This document shows positions 1 to 13,100 of a stretch of 64,000 bases of DNA, piece by piece (position 1 is the first letter of the stretch; each line of letters opens with the position of its first letter). The stretch lies in the NCBI RefSeq assembly GCF_002775205.1, contig NC_036443.1:16654373-16718372 (forward strand). The letters are read 5' to 3'. Source of the stretch: Xiphophorus maculatus (lineage: Eukaryota; Chordata; Actinopteri; Cyprinodontiformes; Poeciliidae). The position numbers were made by a program, and so were the translations under genes. The notes beneath the pieces were generated by a model. The model was not told where the DNA came from and did not search any database. It was given only the letters and a program-made list of their open reading frames with translations.

Positions 1-2402
1 TTATTATTCTTACCTGGATTTCAGGAAATAAGCTACATAAAGTTGCACATGCTGTTCAATATAGCTGAATATATTCAAAATTATTCTACCTGATGTGCAT
101 ATTTGCAGATGAATAAAATATGACACAACATGATGTGTGGACTATGAGCCTTCATCAGAACAGCAACACCAACAAGTTCCCTAGAAATGCCTCACTAATG
201 TGTGAGCAGGTCAGGTCAGGCCAAATCACCATAAATACATGCACACACCCAAACAAAGATCCAAATAAACACACAGTTGCAGCCAACGTTACTGAAATTT
301 GGATTACAGAATAGTTCATCTTAGTACACGCATATCGAATCTGGAGTTTTGTAACAGTAGAGAGTGACGTTTTTCTTTTTACACAGCTATTTACCAAAGC
401 AAACAAACACAGAAGCACATGAATGCAAAAACATCTAAATAGTTTTTCTGCAGAGCATTTCAGCTACTCCGTTTGTTCAAATATCTAGCCATTCATTGTC
501 TGTCAGTTATCAGAGACTGGGTCACTGAGGTAACGTATCTTGGAAGGAAACTCAGTCAAACCTTTGCATATAGACACACTCTGGCTCATTCTAAGGGGAA
601 CCCCAAATGGTTACTAGGCCATAAGGTACATAGTCCTTCTGGTCTGCCCAGGGGGCACACTTATGGAAAACCTCTAAAGCAGTGGTCTCAAACTGCATTC
701 ATCAAGGGCCAGAGTCCTGCAACTTTGAGATGTGTCCCTTCTCCTATACATTTGCGTCACTAGCATGCAGTCAAGCTCTCCACAACTCTGCTAATGAGCT
801 AATATTGGAGTCATGTGTCCTGAAGCAGAGAGGAATGCAGTTTCAGACCCCTACTCTAAAGAGAGACATCTTTGAGGCATCCTGTTCAGATGCCAGATGC
901 AAAGGACCAATGGCTGCTGACTGAGCTCACTCTGTATGATGAAACTCCTCACTAAAACTCTAGAGCCGAGTTTGGCCACCTTATTGAAGAAGCTCACTTC
1001 AGCCACTTGTATTCAGGATCTTGTTCAATTGATCATGATACATGTCTCATGGCCATAGGAGAATATAAATTGACCAGTAAATGGAGACTTTAGCTTTTTG
1101 GCTCAATTCCTTCTTTACCACGACGAGTCAATGTGACACCTGCAAAACTACAAATGTGGCCATAATTTGTCAACACATCTCCTGCTCCAACCTTTCATCA
1201 CTCTTGAACAAGACAAATCTCCTTCACTGGACCCTCAACCTAGAGCACAACTTGTTCAGAGTAAAAACCATGTCCTGATGCTCAGAGGATATGACTTTTT
1301 AATGTTCAGCCATCATAAATACTAATCTTGAGATCGCATTAGGGGCTCCTCAAGGATCCTTTTTGAAACACTTCAAATTAAGTATCTAATTGCTTCTCCT
1401 AACTCAGATTATGAAGTATTCTAATCTCTCTTGATAGGCAAAAATCTCTGTAATATCAATGACTGAACGGGCTAGAATGTCATACCAAATAATGTGGAAA
1501 ACACAGGGTTTTTTTGTTGCTTATGACAACAAAAATGTCAGAACAGCAGATCGGTACTCAACTACACTCAATTACTTTGTGAATCAATGGTGCTATAAAT
1601 AATATAATTTATAAATTATCCGTCATTCAACGCTGCCATAATGTGAACTCAGAATATTACATATTGATTTCTCAGCAACATGGTTTGGTTAACAGCCTCA
1701 GTAAGTAAGGATTTCAACTACTGATTTCTGGTAATGGCAACAGAATTGGAAAAAAAAGCATCTCGTTCAGCAAATTAGTAATTTTTTTTATGTCTTTCCT
1801 CAATGCAAGCAATTTGATTATTTTAAGTCTATTTCTAGCCATTCACTCCAAATCGGCTTTTAATGACTTGCTGCAGCAATTTGTAAGACATTTCTTCTCA
1901 ATTTATATCCAACATAATATATCAACACACAGACTCGTTGCCATCGCAACTAACAGCGCTGTTAATTAGGGTGCTTCCTTCTCCCTCACTATTTTTTTAC
2001 CTTTTTCCTGACCTTATGTAGTTGTCATGGCATTTACAGTTAGTAGCAAAGTCCTGCATCACTTTTTCTTTTACATATTACGAATACATTTAAGATTAAG
2101 TACGTTATATTGACAACTTATCAGCTAAAAGCAGTCATTGTTGGAGAGCAGTTGTTTGCCCTCCTGCAAGGATCATATGCGTTGCAATAGGTCTATAGGA
2201 AATATTTGAAAAAAATCATGTAGTGTTAAGGATGAAGATGAAATGAACCAACTACTTAACAGAAGTACTTCAACTTTGTCACTTTAACAAACTATAATAT
2301 GGTCTTTTCTTGTAGAGATTTTTGAAAGAAGCAGAAGTCTGTGCTCTGATTACCGACACAAGATGCTGGCACAGAAAGAGAGACAGAGAGAGAAACAGTT
2401 AC
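1..2402 (-). other. Intron 2 of the plakophilin-like gene (partial)
   Basis: This AT-rich stretch lies downstream of the last visible exon of the minus-strand plakophilin-like gene, so it is read as intron running off the left edge. I found no further plakophilin exon on either strand. The ORFs here are short and lack recognisable domains. The only identifiable element is the hAT-type MITE at 680-853. Confidence 0.5.
680..853. mobile_element. Non-autonomous hAT MITE with 8-bp TSD
   Basis: The element starts CAGTGGTCTCAAACTGCATT and ends in the imperfect inverse GCAGTTTCAGACCCCTA. It is flanked by a perfect 8-bp direct repeat CTCTAAAG (672-679 and 854-861), the target-site length of hAT transposons. 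It has no coding capacity. It belongs to the same general family as the better preserved copy at 28660-28881, sharing the GGTCTCAAACT terminus and the AAGGGCCAGAGTCCTGCAACTTTGAGATGTG-type inner sequence in shorter blocks. The last base (A instead of G) breaks the terminal repeat. Confidence 0.8.
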
Positions 2403-4741
2403 CTTATTGTGGAAAGCGGCTGACCCGCTGGAGTTGGTGTGGCTGTAGGTGCTAGCTGCCCTATACTTGAACATTCCAAAGTCAGAGGTTTTTAAAGTCT
2501 GTGGAGCAGGGCCTGTGCAAATAAAAGAGAAATAAGAAAGTAAAACCACTGAATCCTTTAAAAAATATATATAAATCAACATGTTTATGCATATACTCCA
2601 AACCTTAGAAATAGCTTTTATTTTAATAGTCCGATAGTTCTAAAGCTAGAATGAAAAACAGACATGAAATCGAGCCAGAATCAAGAGGGTGGATGTTGTA
2701 ATCAGGTCGTAGAGATGAGATGAGGTCTCAGGACAACAGACTCACGGCTGTTCTGGGCCAAGAGATTTCTGCTTGAAAAATTGCTTCCTTAATCACCAAA
2801 TTATTCAGAGTGGAGGAAAAAAAGACTACTTGGCATAAAGAAAAATGCCTTTAAGGCTAAATGAAGTTAAAATAAACACATTACTAAAACAGTTTGTTTT
2901 ACTAATGTGTGTTGAAATTGGGAATAAGTATTTGAGTATTTGAGGAGTGAAATCAAATAATTTTTATTAAAAATTTGCTGTTGTAACTGCGGATGATTTT
3001 AAGTAAAACTCTCATGATAGAAAAAAAAATGCTGCATATTGGAAAAAAAATAAAGCAAAGTCTTGCAGCATAGTCAACTAGGCAACTCTTATAGGTTGTT
3101 TTCAGCTAAACACAAATTTGACTTAAACAGAATAGGTACTGGTTTAAAACAATTTCAATGTGTGCACACACACACTTCTCTGTTTTGTTTTTGTTTACGA
3201 ATAAGCACAAACTGGTTTTCCTCTAACTTTGAAAAGCTAAGCAAAACCATTTCTGCAGCTTTGCACCTCAAAACCTAAACATAAACCCTATGACATGGTC
3301 CCTTAAAACAAGCTAAACGTTTTTCCGTAATCTGACCGACTGGTGTGATAGAACTGATTCAATTCAGAGAGGCAAATGTCTATTATTATGATGTTTGTTG
3401 CTGCCTTGTGAATTTGTATATACATTGCTTTAACATTTCTGTATGGAACTCTAAATGGTTAATGTGAGCTCCCAGATATTAAAGTTAAAAGCAGGCCTGT
3501 GAACTCAGATGTGTGTGCGGCTCCAATCCTTATTTCTTCCCATCATTCAGAGTTTGAGAACTGTGAACACACCAATTAGTTATCTTTGAAAACGTTCAAA
3601 GGTAATTTGAATAAAGCATAAAAAAAACATGTTTGAGGTTTATTTTCAAACTGAGATAAAATTAGGGATTTAATTTCTAGCTTCCAACAAAAAAAAAAGG
3701 TAACTTGTAAAAATGCATGCAATTAGTAAATCCACAGCAGCAGAAGAACTTTTAACAGTTTTCATTTGATTTTCATTTCTAGAATAAATTAGCCAATTTT
3801 GAATTATTTCATGTGATCTAATTTTATGTTGTGTTCACACGCGTTATTTTTTATGGCAAATATTTCACTATTAGTGACATTTGTGTGCATGCTCAAAGTG
3901 GCTGTAAAACAGTAAAGCTGTAGGCATGTAACTGCGCACACCAATCCGGTGTTTTCATAGCAACATAAAATAAACAGAACTAAATAGACTCTTTGTTTTT
4001 CCGATTATGCAAAAGTCGTACTCTTGTTATTACATTTATACATTTTAGCAGCTCCCACCACTGCGTTCTGCAGGATAAGCCAATCCCAGAGGTTTTGTAT
4101 GCCTGGAAAAGGGTTGCTTTAATGACGTTTGTGTGCGTTTCCTGACATGCTACCTGCAGGAGGTGCGTCAAGTAAATAAGAGTCGACTGACATTTATAAA
4201 GTACAAGCAACTTAAGTCTCGAAAAGTCTATTTTGCTGTCCCAACCTATCGAAACTGTGACAGTAGTCTTGTAAACATTTTTGGTGTGTGTGTGCGTGTG
4301 TGTGTGCACAAGCGTCACTCCCACACCGAACTAGTTTGGACTAGAAATTGCAGCGTCCCCGCCACCTCCCTGGATTTCATCTACACACATCAAACGAGTG
4401 CCTAACCGTATCAAAAAAAAAAAAAAAGAGTCTGGGAACGGAGCCAGTTTGGTGAGCGACACCTCTGGAAATTTGAATGACGCACCTTTCCCCAGACAGC
4501 AAAACTAAACTCGAAAGCTTTCAAACTGCCTTTCCATCCACGAGACTTAAAATAACTCAAAGAAATCGGTTTCCATACTTGTGGGACTCGTCGTGCCGTT
4601 CTTGTACTTCGATTTGCTCCTCTTAATGGTGTTGACTTGGCTCAGCACGCGTTGCTGTCCCGAGCTCAGGTCCTTGTCGGACGGCGTCACGAGCGAGGTG
4701 TCCGGGCTCCCGGTGTCCGCGGTCGATCGCAGTCCCATCAT
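2403..4741 (-). CDS. pkp1: Plakophilin-1-like armadillo protein, N-terminal exons (partial)
   Basis: Two coding exons are visible: 4741-4579 (54 codons plus 1 nt) and 2512-2403 (37 codons in frame after joining). The start is the ATG at 4741 (MMGLRSTADTGS), the first ATG in the frame. Residues 19-46 contain a PSDKDL segment, then SGQQRVLSQVNTIKRSKSK, closely resembling the plakophilin-1 head (PSD...SGRQRVQEQV...VKRQKSK). Plakophilins are desmosomal plaque proteins whose head binds desmoplakin and cadherin tails and whose armadillo repeats follow in later exons. Those repeats would lie left of position 1. Exon 1 ends in donor GTATGG; exon 2 has acceptor TTTGCACAG and donor GTAACT. The assignment rests on this short head region only; another plakophilin paralogue is possible. 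Confidence 0.6.
2513..4578 (-). other. Intron 1 of the plakophilin-like gene
   Basis: Intron between the two coding exons, phase 1 at both ends. It contains a short TG-rich microsatellite near 4282-4308 and several A-runs. I see no exon or identifiable element in it. Confidence 0.55.
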
Positions 4742-5100
4742 CTTCCCAAACTCGGATCCCTGACCTGGAGCGGGTGGGTCAAACGAGTTCTCCAAACGAG
4801 AGCGGAGGCCCCACGGTGAAGAAGCGCAGCAACAACGGGTGCAGCGGATAAGCCAAAGAGTTCACATATGGTAAATGTTCCCAGAGCAGAAGGTGTGGAC
4901 TCCACCCTCGGGGACCGCGCCCCTTCGAGGGCTAAGGAAAGTTCACATGCAGGTGCGGGGATGAAGGGTGGAGCACAGGCAAGAGAGAGAGAGAGGGACC
5001 CATGAAAGTGCCAGCGCACATTTAAATACTTAGTTGTGTCATTGTTGGGACCGTTGCAGAACTGCACAGTGTTTGTGTTTTAACTTGCAAACTATTCCAG
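4742..5100 (-). promoter_or_regulatory. Putative promoter and 5'UTR of the plakophilin-like gene
   Basis: On the minus strand a TATA-like AGTATTTAAATG (forward about 5018-5030) lies about 280 bp upstream of the ATG. A (CT)n tract follows (forward GA repeat 4983-4994), then a locally GC-rich leader. This layout suits a TATA-type core promoter with a 5'UTR of about 250 nt continuous with exon 1. No transcript evidence is available. Confidence 0.35.
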
Positions 5101-5214
5101 CTGAAGGGTGAACCGAGGACAAGCGGTTCAAAGAGTCGTTTGATGCAAATTTCCATCATCCTACTTGAACAAGTCATCAGAATAAAAGCTGTAGTGAAAA
5201 TTAAAACAACTTTT

Positions 5215-5253
<39 letters not shown>

Positions 5254-5809
5254 AAGATAGAACTGTATGATGATGGACACAAAGTATTAGAAAAGGACTG
5301 CATTATGTCAAAGGTTCACCTTCCCAGCAGGACAACATTTATGTGCACTGCCAGAGCTGCAGTGCATTAGTTTAGATCAAATCCATGCATCAAAATTATT
5401 TTGTTCGCATATGCTCTTCATTCAGCCTGCATATCCTTAATTCATTTTAAAATGAAGAACCTGCAAATATGTTGGCGTCACATATGTTATCAGAGTATTT
5501 GCAGCTGAAAGTGCAATGGGGTTTGCTAAAAGATAGACTTCTTACTGTCTGATTTGCACGTGAGGCAGGCGGCATGAGTCAGACTGGGAGGAGAAAGACT
5601 GAAAAAAAAGGAGGAGTCAAAGGATCAAGGAAAAGAAGAAGAGTTAGAGGGGGAACTGTGGCGATAGGAACACATGCTTTCAGCATAACCCGACTGTTTT
5701 GGCAAAGGTTCTGCAGGTAAGAGTTTCCCACCACACCCTTTTGTTGAACAGCACCAAGGCAATAAATACCTGGGTTTCTGTTACTTACCCTACGTGCCAG
5801 TGAGTCTCC

Positions 5810-5840
<31 letters not shown>

Positions 5841-8800
5841 GAAACTGCAGTTGATGCCAACAAAAGCAAAAGTTATATTCTGCCACTGATACATTACAAC
5901 CTAGAAGTAAATGGAACTGCATAGAATACAAGACCTTTTAAAATTGTTCAATTTTATGTTTTGTCATAACATCATTCGATTTGTTACAGTAGTACTGTTG
6001 CTGCATTATTGTCCTGCAAAACATTCGAAAAATGTGTTAGGTTGGGCAGTTATGGCTAATGATGGTACGCAACGCAAAAATTAATAAAATACATACATAA
6101 AATTGGCCTGACAAAACGCCGAGACTTTTAATAGCAACCAGTGGTATTTGCTGCATTTACTGTATGTTGTCTTTAGTCGACCTCTTCATCTCCAATGTAA
6201 AAAATAAAAACAATATTGAGTTCATGAGAATGAGATGAAGTGTTGAAACTTTTTTCTATTTTCTGAGCAGGTAATGGAAGAATCTCCATTTTTTTGTTTT
6301 TTTTTTGTTTCATGTTCTAATTGAACATGAAACAAGAGCTGATCACACACAGTCTAGATTTCTTTAGGAACTGTGAAATAGCTTTTTAATATTTTGCTGA
6401 ACTGAAATCCTGAATCTGTTACCAAACCTGCCATCTACAGTTTATTCAAAATGTTTCCACTCGGCACAAACCCCAGGAGGGTGACTGTCCACTTCCACTT
6501 GACTTGAAAAGCCTTTGTGAGACTTTTCAAGAAGATGAGTCATTTCACTAAAGACTTTGATTCAAAAGTTTTAGGCTAAACAATACTACTTTCTTAGATT
6601 TATTATTCTCTAAGGAAGTGACTGTGAAACAAGATCTGCAATATAAAGTGTTCTTTTTTTTTTTGGTGAGTCTTCATTGGCTTTAAAGCTATTGTGTTGG
6701 TAGGTGGAGCCGCACAGACCATGTTAATGGCTGCCAATAAAAACACTTAGAACATTTATTTGGAAACTCAGAAAACAATAACAAAGACCCAAGCAACCGC
6801 ACCTACTACATATCATCAATACTCTGCCACATTTCCCAGTTAGTCGACACATTGTTTATTGGCTTTTTGCCTGTCGCAAAAAATCAATTCATGCAATGTG
6901 ATGAAAATCAATTAATCGCAAACAAGCTCAAGATTCCCCATTTGCATGATTTATTGCTTTTCTCTGTTTACCAGAAACGTTGTGACAAATGTCTTCAGTC
7001 TCGTGATTTGGTCTCAGCTAGACCCTTTATGAAGGACAATTTTTTTTTATCACAGAGGATTCATAATTCATTTTATTTGATATTTCTGTTGCTTTATTTT
7101 GGATTTTTTTTTTTTTTTAAATGTCTTCCAGTCCCAATGTTAAATATTCATTAGAATTTAAAGTTTATTAATCTTTGAGAATGTGTTCTTTCATTATTGT
7201 GCCTTTACCATTATATTACTTGAAAATAGTCTCAAAACGACAGCATTGTAGCCTATCACAATAACTATATGATAATTTATTGTCCAGCAAAATTTGCAAT
7301 CCTGAGATGCCTATTGAATGTATGCCTGAATATACAGCATGCAAGGCCAAATTTAAATAAAAATCCTTGGTTTAAGTGTGACATCAGCACTGAACATGAA
7401 CACACATTAACACTAAGCCACTGACAATTTGTATTGCATGTACTCTCTGCATGCAACCTGAACAGAACATAAAAGTTACAAAATAATCCAATAACTGACT
7501 ATTCATACCTTCCAGACCGAGACTTTGATTTTCTTCAAACTTAAGGAATGGTAACGCTAACAAAAGTGCTGGGTAATCAAATAGAAGGACGAGCTGGGGG
7601 AAAACAAAAATGAAGGCAGCAAATCTTTAAATAAGACAGATTAAAATGCATGTAAAGAAAGTAAAGGTGGTGCTATAAGGTAGCCTGACGTTATAGCACC
7701 GCCTAGAAGAAACATGAAGTACTGCACTTTCCAGGGAAGACAATTTTGAAAAGTCGCTTATAATAAAAAGTTCTTTACATTATTCTAAGTGTGGATTGTG
7801 GTGTTAATTGCTGCACATTTTAATCATAAACAGTCCTAAAATGTAATCTGGTATTAATTTCAATACCACCACTGGTGGTCATATTAACTGTAGCAGATGC
7901 TTCTAGGTAAAGACATTTTCCCTATGGCTAAACCATTTTTAGACATGTTCAAATCTCAGGACGTTTTCTTTTTTAAATAAAATTCCTTGCTTCACCTAAA
8001 GAAAAAAAAAAAAATACACGTGCTGTGCATTTGTGTCACTCAGTTTACTCTGATGACACCCAACAATAAAATCCTATGGAACCAACTGCCTTCAGAAATC
8101 ATCAAATTAGTTAGTAGTCGATAAATGTGAAACTTGAGAGTAAATTCAGCAGTAATGTGAAGTCCTCAGAAGTTTCCTCAATGAGGGAGGAGGGTCAGGT
8201 ATAAAAGTACCTAGAGCCAAGAAGAGGAAGAAGGTGCTCCGCTCAGATGAAAGGAAGCTTAAACCTTTTGAACTTAACGTGGGAGAAAACTAACATAAGC
8301 ACATCACCATGAGGATATTGTGTAGATGGAAAAACATCTTGGTAACAGTATCATGCTGTGGAGATTTTTTTCTTCCACAGGGACAGGCAAATTGGCCAGA
8401 AAAACACTGGTAAAAAAGGCAAACCCCAAAACCTTGCAGCTGTACTTGAAACTGAAAAACAATCCTACTGCTATCAACTTAATTACGTCAAACTTAACAT
8501 TGGTATATCAAATGCAACTGCTAAAAAAAAATCATAAAACGTTACGGTTGTAATATGAAGAAGGGTTTGGAAACATTTGCATAGAACTGGATACCAAGCC
8601 GGTATCCAAGCATCCCTTTTCTTGCCAAGTTATAACAATACAATAAATGAAGAACTTAACTTTTCGATTTTTTATTTGAGAATTCATTAAAAATGATAAC
8701 TTGTCTTCTCGCTCTGACTCAAACAACATGTGAATTTACTGGTACAGCTTAGAAGCACAGATTTTATTCTTTGGGAGGATTTGAATAAAGGAATTATGAT

Positions 8801-9351
8801 GCAAAGAGACACTAAAAATGCAGCACTTTTTGTCGACTCCACAATAAAAATTAAATTTAAAACAGAACCACCAGTTCTCTTGTTTATATATATATAAAAA
8901 CGGAGTGAAAAGCCATGTGTACCAGTTTCAAAGATATTTTACAAGAGTGTCAGATGAAGTTTGTTAGTGTTGACAGGTAAAAATCTACCCAAATGCACTT
9001 AAGAGTGATAATAATGTGTAATCTGTACCATACATACATGAATACCCAACCTATACATCCATCCTTTATCATATTTTTCTCACCGTGTTGGTAAAATACA
9101 AAAGAAATACCTTACAAAACACATCTTATTGTTTTGGCTTAAACATAGTACCATTACAAATGTAGTGTACACATCCTATACATCAGTGCTCCTCAGCTTA
9201 GCACATTCTTATCTTTAACTCATGTGGAGGTAGAAAAACTCCAGCAAGCCCACACAGTCAGAGTAAAGACAGTCTTTTTATGTATGAACCTTTTTTCTTT
9301 AAAAAATAAAAATACATTTTGTCAATAAAAAAGTGTGAAACTAATGTGAAC
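5101..9351. other. Intergenic region between plakophilin-like gene and tead3
   Basis: No exon with family similarity was seen on either strand. It holds two A-homopolymers of about 30 bp (5219-5248 and 5809-5838) and other short A/T runs. All ORFs are short and low in complexity. Confidence 0.5.
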
Positions 9352-10170
9352 TTTATTTCCAAAACAGTTTGGAGCCAGTCTTCCAATAGGTTTTACCTCC
9401 CCCACTACGCATCACTGAAAACAATTAAACTACTGCTTCGATAATATTGCTTTCTCCTTACATTATAGTGTTTAAAAAATAAATACGACATGCACGTCTT
9501 TACATGTAGTGCATTATTGTCTGAGACGAGGCAGACCATCTGCAATAAGATCATTCTATCTTTGATCAAATCGATTAAAAGTCCATGATTTTCACGTAAC
9601 AGAATTTGTACCTTTCAAAGATACAGAAACAATAAGACGCCAATGTGGCAGGTTACAATGACACTCACTAAAATCATTTGTTTAGAAAACATATGCTTAA
9701 ACTCGTCTTACGTCAGTCTTGTCTACGATGTTAAAAACATGCTTACCACAGCATCAATCCCGCTGATCAAAAATGCTTTAACCAGATAACAAAAAGTCCC
9801 TGATGGAGTTTTGAGACCGTTTTTCCTATGCTTTCCTTTTCTGCAGTGTTTTACTCCATGTCAATGAACTCATGTTTCTAACTTAGAAAGCAAACAAAAC
9901 AGAAAATGAAGAGAAAGTAAAGCAATGACAGTTGGCACGTTGTGGGATGTTGCTGCTTGCTCTGTTTGCCATCTGAAAAATGTACACATCAAACAAGCTA
10001 AAGGTACGACTAAAGTGTGACGGTTGGTCTAAAAAAAACAAAAAACAAAAAAAAAAAAACAAGAGTGCGTTCAGAGTAAAGGAGTTGGGGCTCTGTGTGC
10101 CGAGCTGGAAATAAGTGTTTTTAAGCCATTTGTATCAAAAGTCAGATGAGTCTTTGCACCAGATATGCTG
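9352..10170 (-). other. tead3: Probable tead3 3'UTR
   Basis: This follows the tead3 stop codon (10173-10171) on the minus strand. A minus-strand AATAAA (forward TTTATT at 9352-9357) would give a 3'UTR of about 0.8 kb. It is AT-rich and has no ORF of note. The exact end is a guess because other TTTATT motifs occur further left. Confidence 0.35.
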
Positions 10171-13100
10171 CTAGTCATTAACAAGGCGATACACATGGTA
10201 CTGAGCTCCATGTTCGCTTGTGGACACTTCAAACACGAAGGCAATGCACAGCAGAGTCTCCTGGGTCTCTCTGTTGGACACCACCTGATAAAGGACAAAA
10301 AGGACAACAGGAAGGTAAGAGTTTAGGAGGTTAACAGTAATAAGTTATGGTAAACAGTACATTTAAGAGAATACATAAAGTATGAATTAAACTTAAGTAG
10401 GTTGAAGAAAATTGGAAATGATTTTAAGTGATGTTGGTGTTTTTTGCTTCTGGTATGAGAGTGAATTGTTTTTGCACTTAACCTGCTGAACTTAACTTAC
10501 TGAACTTTAGTGAATAAAATTTCGCATAACAATTATTAACAGGTTCTAGGAAAGTACTGAAATCTGTTTTTAAGCTAGACCTTGTTAAATATAAACTCTA
10601 TAAAAACAAGCCATTTTTCTCGTACAAGTAAATTTAACGCTACAGTCTCTATTATTGCAGCTTGAAGGGGCGGTATTACTGTATGTATTTTCCAGGCTTT
10701 CTGTTATAAAAATGCTGTCTATATCAAATTTGGAAATTTGACTTTACAATTTGATGCCTTGAAATTGGTCTCAATTTCATCTTCAACGACAGTAAAGAGC
10801 TGGTTGACAATTGCAGTCATTCCCTTTCTTTAATCTTTAATCACTTTAGTCCTTCTATCCCCTCGGGCAAATTTTCTTGTTTGGTCAAAAGCTTCGCCAA
10901 TGAATTTGAGTCCTAATGGCTTCTTGACTACAGTCTGTAGCATCGTAGATGTCTTCAAACCCTTTCAAAATGATGATTGTGTTTAAGGTGACTGAGGAAA
11001 TTTGACATGCTAAACACCCTCTTTTTCTTCTCGTAGAAATGTCTTTCAACATTTGTTAAACAAAGTCGGCTTATTGTCTTCTAAGCCCTTAAAGAGGTTC
11101 CAGACTTCTGCTGCTATGCTCTCCGTTTTTCTGACAAGCCTGACTGCATTCACATGGTGTTGGAAGTTCCCAGTTTCTGAGCCGTTCTGACCTTTTATGT
11201 TTATATTTCTGTCATTTGTTTTTAACTGTTATATCAGATTCAGTAAAATACCTGCAGGATGGTGAAGTTCTCAAGTACACTGTTCATCATGTATTTCTCT
11301 GGGAGATGCTTGAGTTTGTGGATAAAGTTGATCATGTATTCACACATAGGTGAACGATGGATGCGGAACATGTACTTTCCTCCCTCTAATAGACCAAATT
11401 CTGTCTGCATGGGGAAAGAAACACACGCATAAGCGTGTATTAAAACACACACCCCCCCAAGTTATTTCTCTGCATCACAACAACGGTGGCTGTTCTCACC
11501 TCAACTTTCTCCACCACCTGTTTTCCAAAGGAGCAAACCTTTGTGGAAACACTGATGGAGATGCCTTCGGTCCCACTGTACTGGCTGCTCACTCCATAAA
11601 ATGCACTAGGGCCCTCCTCAATGTCACCGCTCAGATCCGCCTGGAACAGGAACACCAGCCAAAAATAAATAAAGAAGCTCCCGATGACAAATAATAGCTT
11701 TGGAAGCTCATTTATTACACTGTGTATCAGAAAAAAGTGTGGCTCAGTGTTGCGTTGATTTTTCTAATATATTTCTTATTGACTTTTTGATTAACAAATT
11801 GAAAGACAGAGATCCAAGATATCCTACTTAAATATTATCTGTCTGGTGGTATCTGATGTTGTGCGATTAGCCTCTCAGTGATTTTTTTTTTTCTCCCCTC
11901 AACTCTCAGAGACAATTATTCTTTTTATGTACTAACCCAGAACTTAACGAGAAAGAACGCATTGTGAGGACCCTTTTCGTATAGCTCCTTCAGGCCGCCT
12001 TTCTTTTCTGAGAACTTGTCGTAAATCTGTCTCACGTCTATAGACTCCAAAACCGGGTCGCTGTAGCCTGGATTTGATGGTCCAATGTGAACAAAAAGGT
12101 GTTTATACTGCAGAAAGAAATATGAAAGTCAGAGAGAAGAATACAGCTTTTTTTCTTCTTCTACACACATTCTTTTCGTTATCACATAGTACCGTCTCTC
12201 TGTCTTTTTGAGACTCCATAAAAGCAGAGTACTCGAGTAAACGTAGTTTTGCAGAAGCAATGGTTCTGTCTTGCCATACAGGAGCAGCGATTGCTGTAGG
12301 CCGAGGTGGTGGCAACGTCTCATAACCTGTTGTGCAATCACACATTAAAAAAAATAAACATTTACCTGGGAGTAGCTACAATAATAGGTAAACATTATTG
12401 TGGAGTCTTACTGATTGGTGGAGGGACAGGTGCTGGTAGTGTAGTGTACGGAGGCTGTGCAAAGGGCTTGATGCTATAAATTTTAAGAATTGAAAATGAA
12501 AAAAAAAAAAACAGTTGGAAGGAAGAAATTCATAAAATTATGAAGCTCCGACTTTCCCTGCCAGACTTACTCCTGAGAATGTCCAGGCTGTCCTGGGACA
12601 GGGCCGGGCCAGTACTGAGCAACAACACAGAATGGAAACAAGTCATAAAGCATTTAGATTTTAGCAGGAACATTAAATAAAAAAATAAAAGTTGAGCGTG
12701 TCTAGTTTTTGGTAAGGGTGCTCCAATCAGGAGCCGATTGTCAATTACAAACAGCAGGATCTGCTGGGACAGATACTGAATCAAGAGATGTCCCAAAGTT
12801 GACTACATGCCATCAGGGTTATTAAAAACTGATCAAATAATTTACAGACATTGCCGCAATTTTTTTTTTTCCTGACTGCTGAGCATTAAGGCTCCACATC
12901 TGCTCAGCTTTCATTTAAACCGAACTAATTTGTTGGGGAAATCTTGATTAAACCTGTGATAACAGAGCGACTCAGATGGTCACTAGAAAACTTCATAAAA
13001 ACAAAGATACTGAGCTATTTTCTCCGTATTAAAGAATAATTCTTCATTTAGGATCAGTACTGTTCTGTACCACTTATTTCTGCTCATAATATCCAAGGTT

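Noticed and set aside
4547..4795. Earlier start (MENSFDPPAPGQ) for the plakophilin-like exon
   Set aside because: That first codon is TTG in the sequence; the first in-frame ATG is at 4741, so the upstream part is treated as 5'UTR.
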